From Pararhodobacter sp. (GTDB lineage Bacteria; Pseudomonadota; Alphaproteobacteria; Rhodobacterales; Rhodobacteraceae): a stretch of DNA of 64,000 nucleotides. Shown piece after piece: positions 25,516-34,339 of this stretch. The position numbers and the translations under genes are program-made. The notes under the pieces are model-generated. The model saw only the letters and a list, made by a program, of their open reading frames with translations, was not told the origin of the DNA and did not search any database. The stretch lies in contig NZ_JAUCBZ010000015.1 of the NCBI RefSeq assembly GCF_034676545.1, positions 2,821,001 to 2,885,000 on the forward strand, read 5' to 3'. Numbering within the stretch: position 1 is the first letter of the stretch; every line of letters begins with the position of its first letter.

Positions 25516-27420
25516 TCACGACGCGGGCCGCAGGAACCCCGCAAAGAACGCGGTCAGTTCGGCCCGCGCCGCCAGTGGCAGGACATGCGCGACGTATTGA
25601 TCGGGCCGGACGATCACAAGGCAACCCGCATCGCGGTTGATGCCGCGTTGCGCATAGATATCCTCGCCGCGCTTGGGGTCGATGCAGAAAATCTTCTCGT
25701 AATCGCACAGCCCGTATTGCCCTTTGTGCGGGCGCAAGGCTGCGGGCATCGCGCCATAGTCAAGGTCGCGAAAGCCGCTTTGGAACACCGCGCGCAGGTC
25801 GATCACCGCGTCGATATCGTCGCCCGCGCGGGTATGCGCCACGATCGGCGAGGCGGGGTCGCTATCCAGCCAATCGCACAGATCCGCAACCGCGCCGCCC
25901 GGTTGGCCGGTGTCACCCGCACCGGCAAAGGCAAACAGGTGCCATTGCATACCAGCCTCGAGGCAATGGCCCAGCTGCATCGGCTTGGCGTCGGCCAGCC
26001 GCACCACCGGGGCCGAGTGGAACCGTTTTCCAATGTTGAACCCCGGCGCAAGGGCTTGATGCTCTGCGCCGCCGGTCAGGGCCGAGGGCTCATATTGAAT
26101 CGTCAGGCCGCAGGTGAAGGGCAGGTTGTTCTCGAATTCGCGGGCGACGCGAGGCCGGGTGTCGGCGTCTTCACGGCTGACCTTTTCGCCAACGACGCGC
26201 GCCCATTCGTGGTCGAATTCCACCAGACCCTTGGCTGCCGCGCGGCGTTCCGCGGTATAGCTATGCAAGAGCGAGGGGTCCGACCGCCCGGTCAGCACCG
26301 AGATCAGCTTCCAGCCCATGTTGAACGTATCGCCCATCGACACGTTCATCCCCTGCCCCGCCTTGGGGCTGTGCGTGTGGCAGGCATCCCCGGCCAGCAT
26401 CACGCGCGGCGACCGGGTGGCGATCTGATCGGCGGGCACGTCGTCGAACCTGTCGGTCAACCGGTGGCCCACTTCGTAGATCGACCACCAGACGACCTCT
26501 TTGACGTCCAGTGTGTAGGGGGCAAAGATGCGCTGCGCCTTGTCGATGATGGTCGTGGCATCCATGCCGCGTTCGGCGACGCGCTCCTCCTCGCCCAGCC
26601 GATCCAGTTCCACATAGAGCCGCACAAGATAGCCCCCTTCGCGTGGCAAGATCATCAGCGTGCCCGCCGTTTCCGACCGCACGAAGGATTTGACCCGCCA
26701 ATCGGGGAAATCAGTGACCGCCAGCAGGTCGATCACCCCCCAGGCCTGATGCGCCGCGTCGCCATGCAGCGCGCCACCAATGGCGCGGCGCACGTTGCTG
26801 CGCGCGCCATCACACCCGACGACATAATTGGCGCGCACCGTCTCACGCTGGCCCTCGCGCCCCGGTGCCGTGTGTTCCAGCGTGACGGTGACAGGGTGAT
26901 CGTCGGTGGTGGGATCAACCGTCAGGTCGGTGACGCGCAGCCCATAGTCCGGCTCCAACCGGGTTGGCGAATGGCGCATGATATCGAGGAACATGTCGTG
27001 AATGCGGGCCTGATTGATCAGGATATGCGGCATCTCGGAGGTTCCGTCCGGCACGTCCTGCACACGCGCGGCACGCTGAAGGCGACCGTTGCTCGGAGTC
27101 CAGAAGGTCGTCTCGTTGATCCAGATCGATTCGCGTTTGACCTTGTCAGCAAAGCCGAAGGCCTGAAACATCTCCATCGACCGCACGCTGATACCGTCCG
27201 CCTGCCCCTTTTCCATCGGCCCGGCTTTTGGGTCGACGATCATCGTACGTATCGACGGCACGCCCGCCAATTGCGCGGCAAGACACAGGCCCGCAGGGCC
27301 CGTGCCGGCGATCACCACATCAACCGTTCGCGGCAGGCCGTTCGTGCGATCATGCGCGTTCGGCGCCGCCGCCTTGAGATCGGGGTCGCCCGGACGAAAC
27401 CCGTTGAGGTGGTATTGCAT
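25516..27420 (-). CDS. mobA: FAD-dependent aromatic hydroxylase, 3-hydroxybenzoate 4-monooxygenase-like
   Basis: Class A flavin monooxygenase of 634 residues. The N-terminus MQYHLNGFRPGDPD and overall length fit the 3-hydroxybenzoate 4-monooxygenase/phenol 2-monooxygenase group. It has the FAD motif VIAGTGPAGLCLAAQLAG, the DG segment VGCDGARSNVRRAIGG and GD motif LAGDACHTHSPKAGQGMN. A C-terminal thioredoxin-like domain (about residues 460-634) aids dimerisation. The expected product, protocatechuate, would feed the ring-cleavage branch whose late genes lie at 47-50 kb. A MarR gene is divergent. Substrate assignment is by family only. Confidence 0.8.
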   Translation of the reverse strand: MQYHLNGFRPGDPDLKAAAPNAHDRTNGLPRTVDVVIAGTGPAGLCLAAQLAGVPSIRTMIVDPKAGPMEKGQADGISVRSMEMFQAFGFADKVKRESIWINETTFWTPSNGRLQRAARVQDVPDGTSEMPHILINQARIHDMFLDIMRHSPTRLEPDYGLRVTDLTVDPTTDDHPVTVTLEHTAPGREGQRETVRANYVVGCDGARSNVRRAIGGALHGDAAHQAWGVIDLLAVTDFPDWRVKSFVRSETAGTLMILPREGGYLVRLYVELDRLGEEERVAERGMDATTIIDKAQRIFAPYTLDVKEVVWWSIYEVGHRLTDRFDDVPADQIATRSPRVMLAGDACHTHSPKAGQGMNVSMGDTFNMGWKLISVLTGRSDPSLLHSYTAERRAAAKGLVEFDHEWARVVGEKVSREDADTRPRVAREFENNLPFTCGLTIQYEPSALTGGAEHQALAPGFNIGKRFHSAPVVRLADAKPMQLGHCLEAGMQWHLFAFAGAGDTGQPGGAVADLCDWLDSDPASPIVAHTRAGDDIDAVIDLRAVFQSGFRDLDYGAMPAALRPHKGQYGLCDYEKIFCIDPKRGEDIYAQRGINRDAGCLVIVRPDQYVAHVLPLAARAELTAFFAGFLRPAS

Positions 27421-27468
27421 GATCTTGCCCTCCCAGCCCGAACCCTGACTGGGCGCAGCGCAGGCAAT

Positions 27469-27486
27469 TAGTAACTGTACTTACTA
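27469..27486. promoter_or_regulatory. Inverted repeat TAGTAA-N6-TTACTA, candidate MarR operator
   Basis: An 18-base inverted repeat lies in the divergent region between the monooxygenase and the MarR gene, 49 bases upstream of the monooxygenase ATG. Six-base perfect arms with a 6-base centre fit a MarR dimer. Autoregulation plus control of the hydroxylase is inferred. Confidence 0.5.
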
Positions 27487-27584
27487 TATTTCGTCAAGAA
27501 AAAAGATATGTGTGCTTTCTATTTCTCCGGTTTTCTGACATACCCACCCCTTGACGATCACCCGGAGACCAAAGGGACAGCACA

Positions 27585-28013
27585 ATGGAAGCCTATGGCA
27601 TGGCCGGGCATCTCATTCGCCGGTTGCACCAGATTTCAACACAGGTGTTCATGGCGCGTATGCGCGATGCGGGCATCGACGTGACGCAGGTCCAGTTTGC
27701 CGCGATGGATGCGATCCGCGCCAACCCCGGCGTCGATCAGGCCAGCGTTGCGGCGCTGATTGCCTATGATCGCGCGACGATTGGCGGCGTGATCGACCGT
27801 CTGGTCAGCAAGGGCTATGTGGCGCGAACCGTCAGCGACCGCGACCGCCGTGCGCGCGAAGTGCAACTGACAGCCGAAGGCGCGCGGCTCTTTGACGACT
27901 TGCTGCCACTGGTGCGCGGCTTGCAAGACGAGATCCTGAGCAAACTGACGCCCGCAGAACGCGAAACCTTTGTCGCTCTGGCGCATAAAACGATCAACAA
28001 CAACGCCACCTGA
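27585..28013 (+). CDS. MarR-family transcriptional regulator
   Basis: MarR protein of 142 residues. The recognition region is AYDRATIGGVIDRLVSKGYV and the wing DRDRRAREVQLTAEGARLF. ATG 27585 follows AAGGGACAGCACA. It is divergent from the aromatic hydroxylase and is its probable repressor, released by the hydroxylase's aromatic substrate or product. Confidence 0.87.
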   Translation: MEAYGMAGHLIRRLHQISTQVFMARMRDAGIDVTQVQFAAMDAIRANPGVDQASVAALIAYDRATIGGVIDRLVSKGYVARTVSDRDRRAREVQLTAEGARLFDDLLPLVRGLQDEILSKLTPAERETFVALAHKTINNNAT

Positions 28014-28316
28014 CCCGCGCCGACTCTCGGGTCGCGGGCCTCCACATGGCCCGGAACACCGACCGGCGCCGCTATCACCAGCCCCTCGGAACGCGCGCAC
28101 ACAGCGTCATTCTGGCTTGAGGTCCCCACACAGGGCCCTCGCAAGAACGCGGGTTGGCATTTGCGACCACAGCCGCTAAAAGCCCTGCGACCATTGGCCT
28201 CAGCGCCGGATCGCGGTCCGCAGACCTGCGCCCTGTGCCGCAACGCCTTGCCATTACGCCTTGTCGAAACACACGAACAGCAGAATGGCGCCTTTCAGCC
28301 CGCAAACGGATTTTTC
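28014..28316. other. 303-base intergenic region upstream of the SulP gene
   Basis: No gene, repeat or clear promoter is visible. An imperfect GC-rich dyad (CCCGCG and CGCGGG) directly after the MarR stop lacks a T tract. The frame of the SulP gene is open through about half of this stretch (from 28161), but the predicted residues resemble no transporter N-terminus. Confidence 0.4.
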
Positions 28317-29807
28317 ATGATCTCACTCGATGCCTACCGTCGGCAATGGACCGACAATATCCGCGCTGACCTGCTGTCGGGTCTGGTTGTTGCCCTGGCG
28401 CTGATCCCCGAGGCGATTGCCTTTTCCCTGATCGCCGGTGTGGACCCAAAAGTGGGCCTGTATGCCAGTTTCTCGATTGCGGTGATCACGGCGATTGTTG
28501 GCGGGCGACCCGGCATGATCTCGGCGGCGACGGCGGCGACGGCAGTCTTGATGGTGACCTTGGTGCGCGATCACGGGTTGCAATATCTGCTGGCGGCGAC
28601 GGTGCTTGCGGGGCTTTTGCAGATCGGCGCGGGGTTCCTCAGCCTTGGTCGCGTCATGCGCTATGTGTCGAAATCGGTGATGACGGGGTTTGTCAACGCC
28701 TTGGCAATCCTGATTTTCATGGCACAATTGCCCGAGCTTGACCCGCGCAGCGTGACGTGGCTGACTTATGTTCTGGTCGCGGCGGGGTTGGGCATCATTT
28801 ACCTGTTTCCGCTGCTGACCCGCGCCATCCCCTCGCCTTTGGTGACGATTGTCGTGCTGACCGCGCTGGCTTGGGCGCTGGGCCTCGATGTGCGCACGGT
28901 GGGCGATATGGGCGCGCTGCCCGACACTTTGCCGGTCTTTCTGCTGCCCGACATTCCGCTGACATTCGAGACCTTCATGATCATCCTGCCCTATTCGGTG
29001 GCGGTGGCGGTTGTCGGTCTGCTGGAAAGCCTGATGACGCAAACGCTGGTCGATGATCTGACGGACACCACATCCAGCCGCGATCAGGAGTGCATCGGTC
29101 AAGGCGTCGCCAATACGGTTACCGGGTTCATCGGTGGCATGGCAGGTTGCGCGATGATCGGCCAGTCGATGATCAACGTGAAATCGGGCGGTCGCGGGCG
29201 GTTGTCGTCCTTTGTCGCGGGTGTGTTCCTGCTGATCCTTGTCGTGGGGCTGGGCGATCTGGTCAGCATCATTCCCATGCCCGCGCTGGTGGCGATCATG
29301 ATCATGGTGTCGATCGGCACATTCAGCTGGTCGTCGATCGGCAACCTGCGCACGCATCCGCGCTCCAGTTCGGTGGTGATGGTGGCGACGGTGGCAACGG
29401 TGGTTTACACGCATAATCTGGCGATTGGCGTGCTGGTGGGTGTGCTGTTGTCGGGGATCTTCTTCGCCGGAAAAATCGCGCAATTGTTTCGCGTCACCTC
29501 GGAGATCAGCAAGGATGGCCGGGTGCGCACCTACCGGATCGAGGGGCAATTGTTCTATGGCTCGGTCGAGGATTTGATGAAGGCGTTTGACTTTCACGAA
29601 GCGCCCGAGCGGGTTATCATCGACGTGAGCCGCGCGCATATCTGGGATATTTCCTCGGTTCAGGCGCTCGACATGGCGGTGCTGAAATTCCGCCGTGACG
29701 GGGCCGAGGTGGAGATTGTCGGCATGAATGAGGCGTCCGAGACCTTGATGGACCAGCTTGCGGTGCATGACAAACCGGGCGCGATGAGCGACCTGGTGGC
29801 GCATTGA
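28317..29807 (+). CDS. SulP-family anion transporter with STAS domain (first)
   Basis: Membrane transporter of 496 residues. The N-terminal SulP signature is LSGLVVALALIPEAIAFSLI with VDPKVGLYASF, followed by about ten further hydrophobic spans. The cytoplasmic STAS domain covers roughly residues 400-490 (GQLFYGSVEDLMKAF, VIIDVSRAHIWDISSVQALD). The likely substrates are sulfate, bicarbonate or another anion. ATG 28317 is chosen because family similarity starts there. A universal stress protein gene follows after 10 bases, a pairing seen with bicarbonate-type SulP proteins. Confidence 0.87.
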   Translation: MISLDAYRRQWTDNIRADLLSGLVVALALIPEAIAFSLIAGVDPKVGLYASFSIAVITAIVGGRPGMISAATAATAVLMVTLVRDHGLQYLLAATVLAGLLQIGAGFLSLGRVMRYVSKSVMTGFVNALAILIFMAQLPELDPRSVTWLTYVLVAAGLGIIYLFPLLTRAIPSPLVTIVVLTALAWALGLDVRTVGDMGALPDTLPVFLLPDIPLTFETFMIILPYSVAVAVVGLLESLMTQTLVDDLTDTTSSRDQECIGQGVANTVTGFIGGMAGCAMIGQSMINVKSGGRGRLSSFVAGVFLLILVVGLGDLVSIIPMPALVAIMIMVSIGTFSWSSIGNLRTHPRSSSVVMVATVATVVYTHNLAIGVLVGVLLSGIFFAGKIAQLFRVTSEISKDGRVRTYRIEGQLFYGSVEDLMKAFDFHEAPERVIIDVSRAHIWDISSVQALDMAVLKFRRDGAEVEIVGMNEASETLMDQLAVHDKPGAMSDLVAH

Positions 29808-29817
29808 GGAGACCGAC

Positions 29818-30672
29818 ATGAGCAGCAAAATCATCGCCTTGATCGACGGATCAATCTATTCGCATTCGGTGTGCGACCACGCCGCCTGGGTCGCGCAGCG
29901 CACCGGGTGGAGCGTCGAGTTGATGCATGTTCTGGGCCGCCGCGATAGCGCCGCGAAATCCGACCTCTCGGGCTCGATTGCCTTGGGGGCGCGGTCGGCG
30001 TTGCTGGCGGATCTGGCGGAGCTTGATGAACAGCGCGCCAAGTTGGTGGCCCATCGCGGACGCGCGATCCTGGAGGATGCTCAGGCCATTCTGGAAAACG
30101 CCGGCGTCACCGACATCACCACCCGCCTGCGCCACGGCGATATTGTGGACACGATGGCCGAGCAAGAGGCCGGGGCCGAATTGGTGATGATCGGCAAGCG
30201 TGGCGAGGCGGCGGATTTCGCCAAGGGGCATCTGGGCTCGAATTTGGAGCGTATCGTGCGCGCCAGCCAGAAACCTGTGCTGGTGACCTCGCGGGCGTTC
30301 AAGCCGATTTCCAGGATTTTGGTGGCCTATGACGGCGGGGCCTCGGCGCAGCGGGCGGTGACCCATATCGCGCAATCGCCGATCTACAGCGGGTTGACGG
30401 TGCATATCGTCACCGTCGGCACCCCCAGCACCGAGCTTCAGCAAAAGATGAAGGACTCGCAGGCCATGCTGCAGGCAGCCGGATTGACCACAACCGTGGG
30501 CATCGTCGCCGGGGCGTCGGAAACCGCGCTGGGCGATCTGGTCGATGAACAGGGCTTTGACATGCTGGTGATGGGCGCCTATGGCCACAGCCGCATCCGC
30601 AGCCTGATCATTGGCTCGACCACCACCGAGATGATCCGCTCGTGCAAAGTGCCGGTGATGCTGATCCGCTAG
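29818..30672 (+). CDS. Universal stress protein with two UspA domains
   Basis: Cytoplasmic protein of 284 residues built from two tandem Usp folds (about 1-145 and 155-284). The second holds the ATP-binding pattern G-2x-G-9x-G-S/T as GAYGHSRIRSLIIGSTT. The first has a near match, GKRGEAADFAKGHLGSN. It is probably co-transcribed with the SulP transporter (gap 10 bases, GAGGAGACCGAC before ATG). Its stop shares CTAG with the stop of the convergent DUF4387 gene. Confidence 0.87.
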   Translation: MSSKIIALIDGSIYSHSVCDHAAWVAQRTGWSVELMHVLGRRDSAAKSDLSGSIALGARSALLADLAELDEQRAKLVAHRGRAILEDAQAILENAGVTDITTRLRHGDIVDTMAEQEAGAELVMIGKRGEAADFAKGHLGSNLERIVRASQKPVLVTSRAFKPISRILVAYDGGASAQRAVTHIAQSPIYSGLTVHIVTVGTPSTELQQKMKDSQAMLQAAGLTTTVGIVAGASETALGDLVDEQGFDMLVMGAYGHSRIRSLIIGSTTTEMIRSCKVPVMLIR

Positions 30673-30968
30673 AGCGCCATTTCTTCCAGCAACACCGCCA
30701 GCGCCGCGCCATGCATGTCGCGGTCATCGCGGCTGCCTTGCACGACGGGGCGCGGGATCGACAGTTTGATCACCGACAGTTCGGCAATATCGAACCGCTT
30801 GACCAGGTGCTCGGGCGTGCCGGTGAGGGCGGCGATCCGGGCGGTTTCAAGGGCGGCGCTGACCGTGGCAAAAGCCTCGGCGCTGCCGCAGAATATGTCG
30901 ATGGTGATCCAGAACGGCCCCGCGTTTTTCGAGCGGACCTTCAGCACCCTATCGCCAAGACGCGCCAT
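30669..30968 (-). CDS. DUF4387-family protein
   Basis: Small protein of 99 residues with the family hallmark RSKNAGPFWITIDIFC and the conserved tail SRDDRDMHGAA. The family has no proven activity and almost always accompanies AtuA-like (DUF1446) proteins, probably as a second subunit. Here its ATG overlaps the AtuA-like stop by one base (TGATG). It is the last gene of the five-gene tct operon. Confidence 0.85.
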   Translation of the reverse strand: MARLGDRVLKVRSKNAGPFWITIDIFCGSAEAFATVSAALETARIAALTGTPEHLVKRFDIAELSVIKLSIPRPVVQGSRDDRDMHGAALAVLLEEMAL

Positions 30969-32323
30969 CAGTTCACCTCGCTTACAACAAGTCGGAAGGC
31001 CGACATCGGGTCATCCAGTTCCATCACATGATTCAAGGCGAACTCATACAGAGGGCCTCGGTCGGTGGTGGCGGGCGAATAGGGAAAGGCGAAGGTCGGC
31101 AGTTCCTCGTCCTGGGTCAGCGGATAATGCAGCACGAACGGGTTGATCAATTTGCCGATTTCCGAGGCAAGCGCCTGGGTTTGCGCGGTGACGATGCCCA
31201 GAACGCCAACCTCAGAGGGTGTGCCGGTCTTGGTTTCCAGCGCGCCCAAGGCGGCATTCACACCGATCAACCGGAATTCCAGCGTGTAATCGGGTGGCGT
31301 CAGCCCCATGCGCTGGGTGATCTGGTCGGTCAGATAGGCGTGCAACTGATCCGCCCAAAGCCGCGCGTTGGCGACGTAATGCGCCTGGCGTAGCACCGCG
31401 AGGATGGTGGTCTGAAACCCGGCCTTGCGCGCACCCTCCAGCTTGACGGTATAGCGTCCCGGCACCCATTGCGACCCCTCGACCCGCACCCGGCGATCAT
31501 CGAGCGCGGCATAGCGCGCGCCGCGCACATCCAGATAGCCGCCCGGTTCATAAAGCTGAAACGGGTCGGAGTTTTCATAGAGCATATGCGCCGAGACCGA
31601 ATGCGGCGTGCAGCGGGCAGTGGCGGCCATGGCCTCGACGGTGAAGCCCTGTTCGTCGAAATCGACCAGAATCACGCCCGAGGTCGGGTTGGTCGAACAC
31701 AGCGCGCCGCATTCGGCGATCTTGGCGCCGTGCCACGCGCCGCCGGGGTGGTCGCCGCGCAACAATGGCAGGGCGGCGATGGTGGCGGTGTCGGTCACGC
31801 GGCCGCACAGGATGATGTCGGCCCCGGTGGCCAGCGCCGCCTGCACCTGCTCGACGCCGCCCAAGGCGACGATGTTGGTCATCGCGCGCAACCCGTCGGC
31901 GTCGATGTCTGGCGCGGGGGTCAGCGGGTGGATGCGGCCATTTTCCAACGCCGTGACCACGCGCGCGGCGGGTTGACTGGAATAGAGCCGTGCCACGCGC
32001 AGGCTTTGCCCCAGCTCCGCCGCCAACTCGCAGGTGATGGCATACATCCAGTCCACCGTCGCATCGGTGCCACTGGTGCCCGAGGTGCCCAGAACCAGCG
32101 GAACCCCGGCCTCGGCCCGCGCCCGCATCAGGTGGCGCCATTCCGATTTTGTGGCGGCGCGGGCATATTTGCTTTCGCCCGCCCCCAAGGAAAACGGGCC
32201 AGAGTCGGTCGATCCGCCGTCAATGGCGATGATGTCGGGCTTGGCGGCCACGCCGCGCGCCAAGGCGACGCGGTCGAAGCCCAGACCCAACACGCCCGAA
32301 GGCACCAGAACGCGCGTTGCCAT
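30968..32323 (-). CDS. AtuA-like protein (DUF1446)
   Basis: Protein of 451 residues similar to the acyclic terpene utilisation protein AtuA. It has the hallmark N-terminal segments AIDGGSTDSGPFSLG and VLGTSGTSGTDATVDW, then ADIILCGRVTDTATI and the ALCSTNPTSG stretch. The catalytic role of the family is not established; in Pseudomonas AtuA is tied to citronellol/geraniol catabolism. ATG 32323 has CACGGAGACTGAT upstream and sits one base after the tctA stop. The link to a carboxylate transporter suggests a hydroxy- or branched carboxylic acid. Confidence 0.8.
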   Translation of the reverse strand: MATRVLVPSGVLGLGFDRVALARGVAAKPDIIAIDGGSTDSGPFSLGAGESKYARAATKSEWRHLMRARAEAGVPLVLGTSGTSGTDATVDWMYAITCELAAELGQSLRVARLYSSQPAARVVTALENGRIHPLTPAPDIDADGLRAMTNIVALGGVEQVQAALATGADIILCGRVTDTATIAALPLLRGDHPGGAWHGAKIAECGALCSTNPTSGVILVDFDEQGFTVEAMAATARCTPHSVSAHMLYENSDPFQLYEPGGYLDVRGARYAALDDRRVRVEGSQWVPGRYTVKLEGARKAGFQTTILAVLRQAHYVANARLWADQLHAYLTDQITQRMGLTPPDYTLEFRLIGVNAALGALETKTGTPSEVGVLGIVTAQTQALASEIGKLINPFVLHYPLTQDEELPTFAFPYSPATTDRGPLYEFALNHVMELDDPMSAFRLVVSEVN

Positions 32324-32324
32324 A

Positions 32325-33842
32325 TCAGTCTCCGTGCATTTCTGTCGGTTGCGCGGGCCGTTTGAGGAACCGACGCAAGAACACCGGGGCCATGAACCCA
32401 AGGATCGCCGCGACCCACAGGCCGGTCGAGATCGCCGACGAGAACAAATAGGTCCAGTCGCCATTCGACAGGACCATCGCGCGGCGCAGGTTATCCTCCA
32501 TCGCGTTGCCCAGCAAGATGCCCAGAATGATCGGCACGGTCGGGATATCGAGCTTGCGGCACACATAGCCCAGCACGCCAAATCCGACCATCAGCAGCAT
32601 GTCAAAGGACGACCCGGTCAGGGAATAGATGCCGACAAAGGCGACCATCGTGACGCCCGGCAGCAGCACATGCGACGGCACCGACAGGATGCGCACGAAA
32701 ATCTTGACCATCGGCACGTTCATCACCAGCAGCACGATATTGGCGATCAACAGCGAGGCGATCAGGCCCCAGACGACCTCGGGCCGTTCGGTGAACAGCA
32801 ACGGGCCGGGGGTGATGTTGAGCGTGAGCAACAGCGCCAGCAGAACCGCCGTGGTGCCAGACCCCGGCACGCCCAGCGTCAGCATCGGGATCAGGGCGCC
32901 CCCGGCGGCGGCGTTGTTGCCGGCCTCTGGGGCTGCCACGCCGCGCACATCGCCTTTGCCGAATTTGGATTTGTCGCGCGCCCAGGCCTTTTCACCGATA
33001 TAGGCTAGGAACGAGCCCAGAGACGCCCCTGCCCCCGGCAGGATGCCCGCAACAAAGCCGATGCCGGTGCCGCGCAGCATGGTGCCCCAGGTGCGTTTCA
33101 GGTCTCCCCACGGGATCGTCACCTTGCCCAGTTTCACGCCAATCGCCGAGTTCTTGCCGTGGCTCTCGATGAAAAAGAACACTTCCGAAACCGCGAACAG
33201 GCCGACGATGGCGACCAGAAAGTCGATACCGTCCATCAGATGCAGGTTGCCATGGGTAAAGCGCGGCATCCCGGTTGTCTGGTCCAGGCCGATCATCGCA
33301 ATCGACAGGCCCAGCACGGCGGCCAGCGCCGATTTGGCCTGATTGTTGGCCCCGACCCCGCCCAAGGTGCAAAACGCCAGCAGATAAAGGGCGAAATATT
33401 CGGCCGGGCCGAATTGGAACGCCACCCGCGCCAGCAAAGGGGCCATCAGCATCAGGCCGACGGTGGCCAGAAACGCGCCGACAAACGAGGCCACGCCGGA
33501 CACCACCAGCGCGTCGCCTGCCCGTCCCTGTTTGGCCATCGGGTAGCCGTCGAGCGTGGTCATCATCGCCGGTTCATCGCCGGGAATGTTCAACAGGATC
33601 GAACTGATCCGCCCGCCATACATCGCGCCGTAGTACACCGAGGTCAGCAGCACCAGCGCCGAGACCGCATCCAGCCCCATCGAGAACGAGATCGGGATCA
33701 GCAGCGCCACGCCGTTCGAGGGGCCAAGGCCGGGCAGCGCGCCGATGATCGTGCCGAAAAAGCAGCCGATCACCGCCAGCATCAAGGTCCAGGGGCTGAG
33801 CGCGATGGAAAAACCCAGCGCCAGATTCGAGAGGATATCCAT
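32325..33842 (-). CDS. tctA: Tripartite tricarboxylate transporter, large membrane subunit TctA
   Basis: Integral membrane protein of 505 residues with about twelve spans. The TctA signature PGLGPSNGVALLIPISFSMG lies near residue 40 and AGILPGAGASLGSFLAYIGE near residue 260. It uses a proton or sodium gradient to import a carboxylate delivered by TctC. GGGAGAACATT precedes its ATG. A 59-base gap separates it from tctB upstream, and the AtuA-like gene follows by one base. Confidence 0.92.
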   Translation of the reverse strand: MDILSNLALGFSIALSPWTLMLAVIGCFFGTIIGALPGLGPSNGVALLIPISFSMGLDAVSALVLLTSVYYGAMYGGRISSILLNIPGDEPAMMTTLDGYPMAKQGRAGDALVVSGVASFVGAFLATVGLMLMAPLLARVAFQFGPAEYFALYLLAFCTLGGVGANNQAKSALAAVLGLSIAMIGLDQTTGMPRFTHGNLHLMDGIDFLVAIVGLFAVSEVFFFIESHGKNSAIGVKLGKVTIPWGDLKRTWGTMLRGTGIGFVAGILPGAGASLGSFLAYIGEKAWARDKSKFGKGDVRGVAAPEAGNNAAAGGALIPMLTLGVPGSGTTAVLLALLLTLNITPGPLLFTERPEVVWGLIASLLIANIVLLVMNVPMVKIFVRILSVPSHVLLPGVTMVAFVGIYSLTGSSFDMLLMVGFGVLGYVCRKLDIPTVPIILGILLGNAMEDNLRRAMVLSNGDWTYLFSSAISTGLWVAAILGFMAPVFLRRFLKRPAQPTEMHGD

Positions 33843-33901
33843 AATGTTCTCCCATCGACCGACCTTTGTGGCCGATCCGAACAGTAAGCGGGGTTATCGC
33901 G

Positions 33902-34339
33902 TCAGAACCAGCCGCGCGGAAACGGCTGTAGTCCAAGACCGAGGAGCAGTTTGAACACCACGAACAGCCCGACCGACAGGCCAAGCCCGGTCAGCAGCGC
34001 CGAGCTGGGTTTCGGGTTGATCTGATAGCTCAGGATGCCCGCCGCAAAGGCCGTCGGGATCAGGAACCCCAAAGGCCGGATGGTCATGGCGTAGGTCAAC
34101 AGCACGGCCAGCGCGATGGCCAGTTGTGCGGCGGTGCGCAGGCCGGGCCAGTCGGCATCGGGATCAGGGCGCAGCACCAGCACCGCCGAGCACAGGATGA
34201 CCAGAAGGCCGATCAGATACGGAAAGACCCGCGGGCCCACGGGGTCCGACAGAAAACTGGTCCGAATCTGGGTGGCGCTGTAGAGATACCCCAGCGCCAC
34301 CACGATCAGAACCAGACCAAAGATCCGGTCTGCTTTCAT
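33902..34339 (-). CDS. tctB: Tripartite tricarboxylate transporter, small membrane subunit TctB
   Basis: Membrane protein of 145 residues with four hydrophobic spans (IFGLVLIVVALGYLYSA, VFPYLIGLLVILCSAVLVL, and two near the C-terminus). Size and order between tctC and tctA identify it as TctB. Its ATG overlaps the tctC stop by one base (TAATG). Confidence 0.88.
   Translation of the reverse strand: MKADRIFGLVLIVVALGYLYSATQIRTSFLSDPVGPRVFPYLIGLLVILCSAVLVLRPDPDADWPGLRTAAQLAIALAVLLTYAMTIRPLGFLIPTAFAAGILSYQINPKPSSALLTGLGLSVGLFVVFKLLLGLGLQPFPRGWF

Noticed and set aside
28524..28548. GCGGCGACG-type tandem repeat
   Set aside because: It lies inside the SulP coding region and only encodes an Ala-Ala-Thr run of a membrane segment.
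28323..29834. Open frame of about 500 codons antisense to the first SulP gene
   Set aside because: The plus strand encodes a complete SulP transporter with clear motifs; the antisense product is His/Arg/Gln-rich and featureless.
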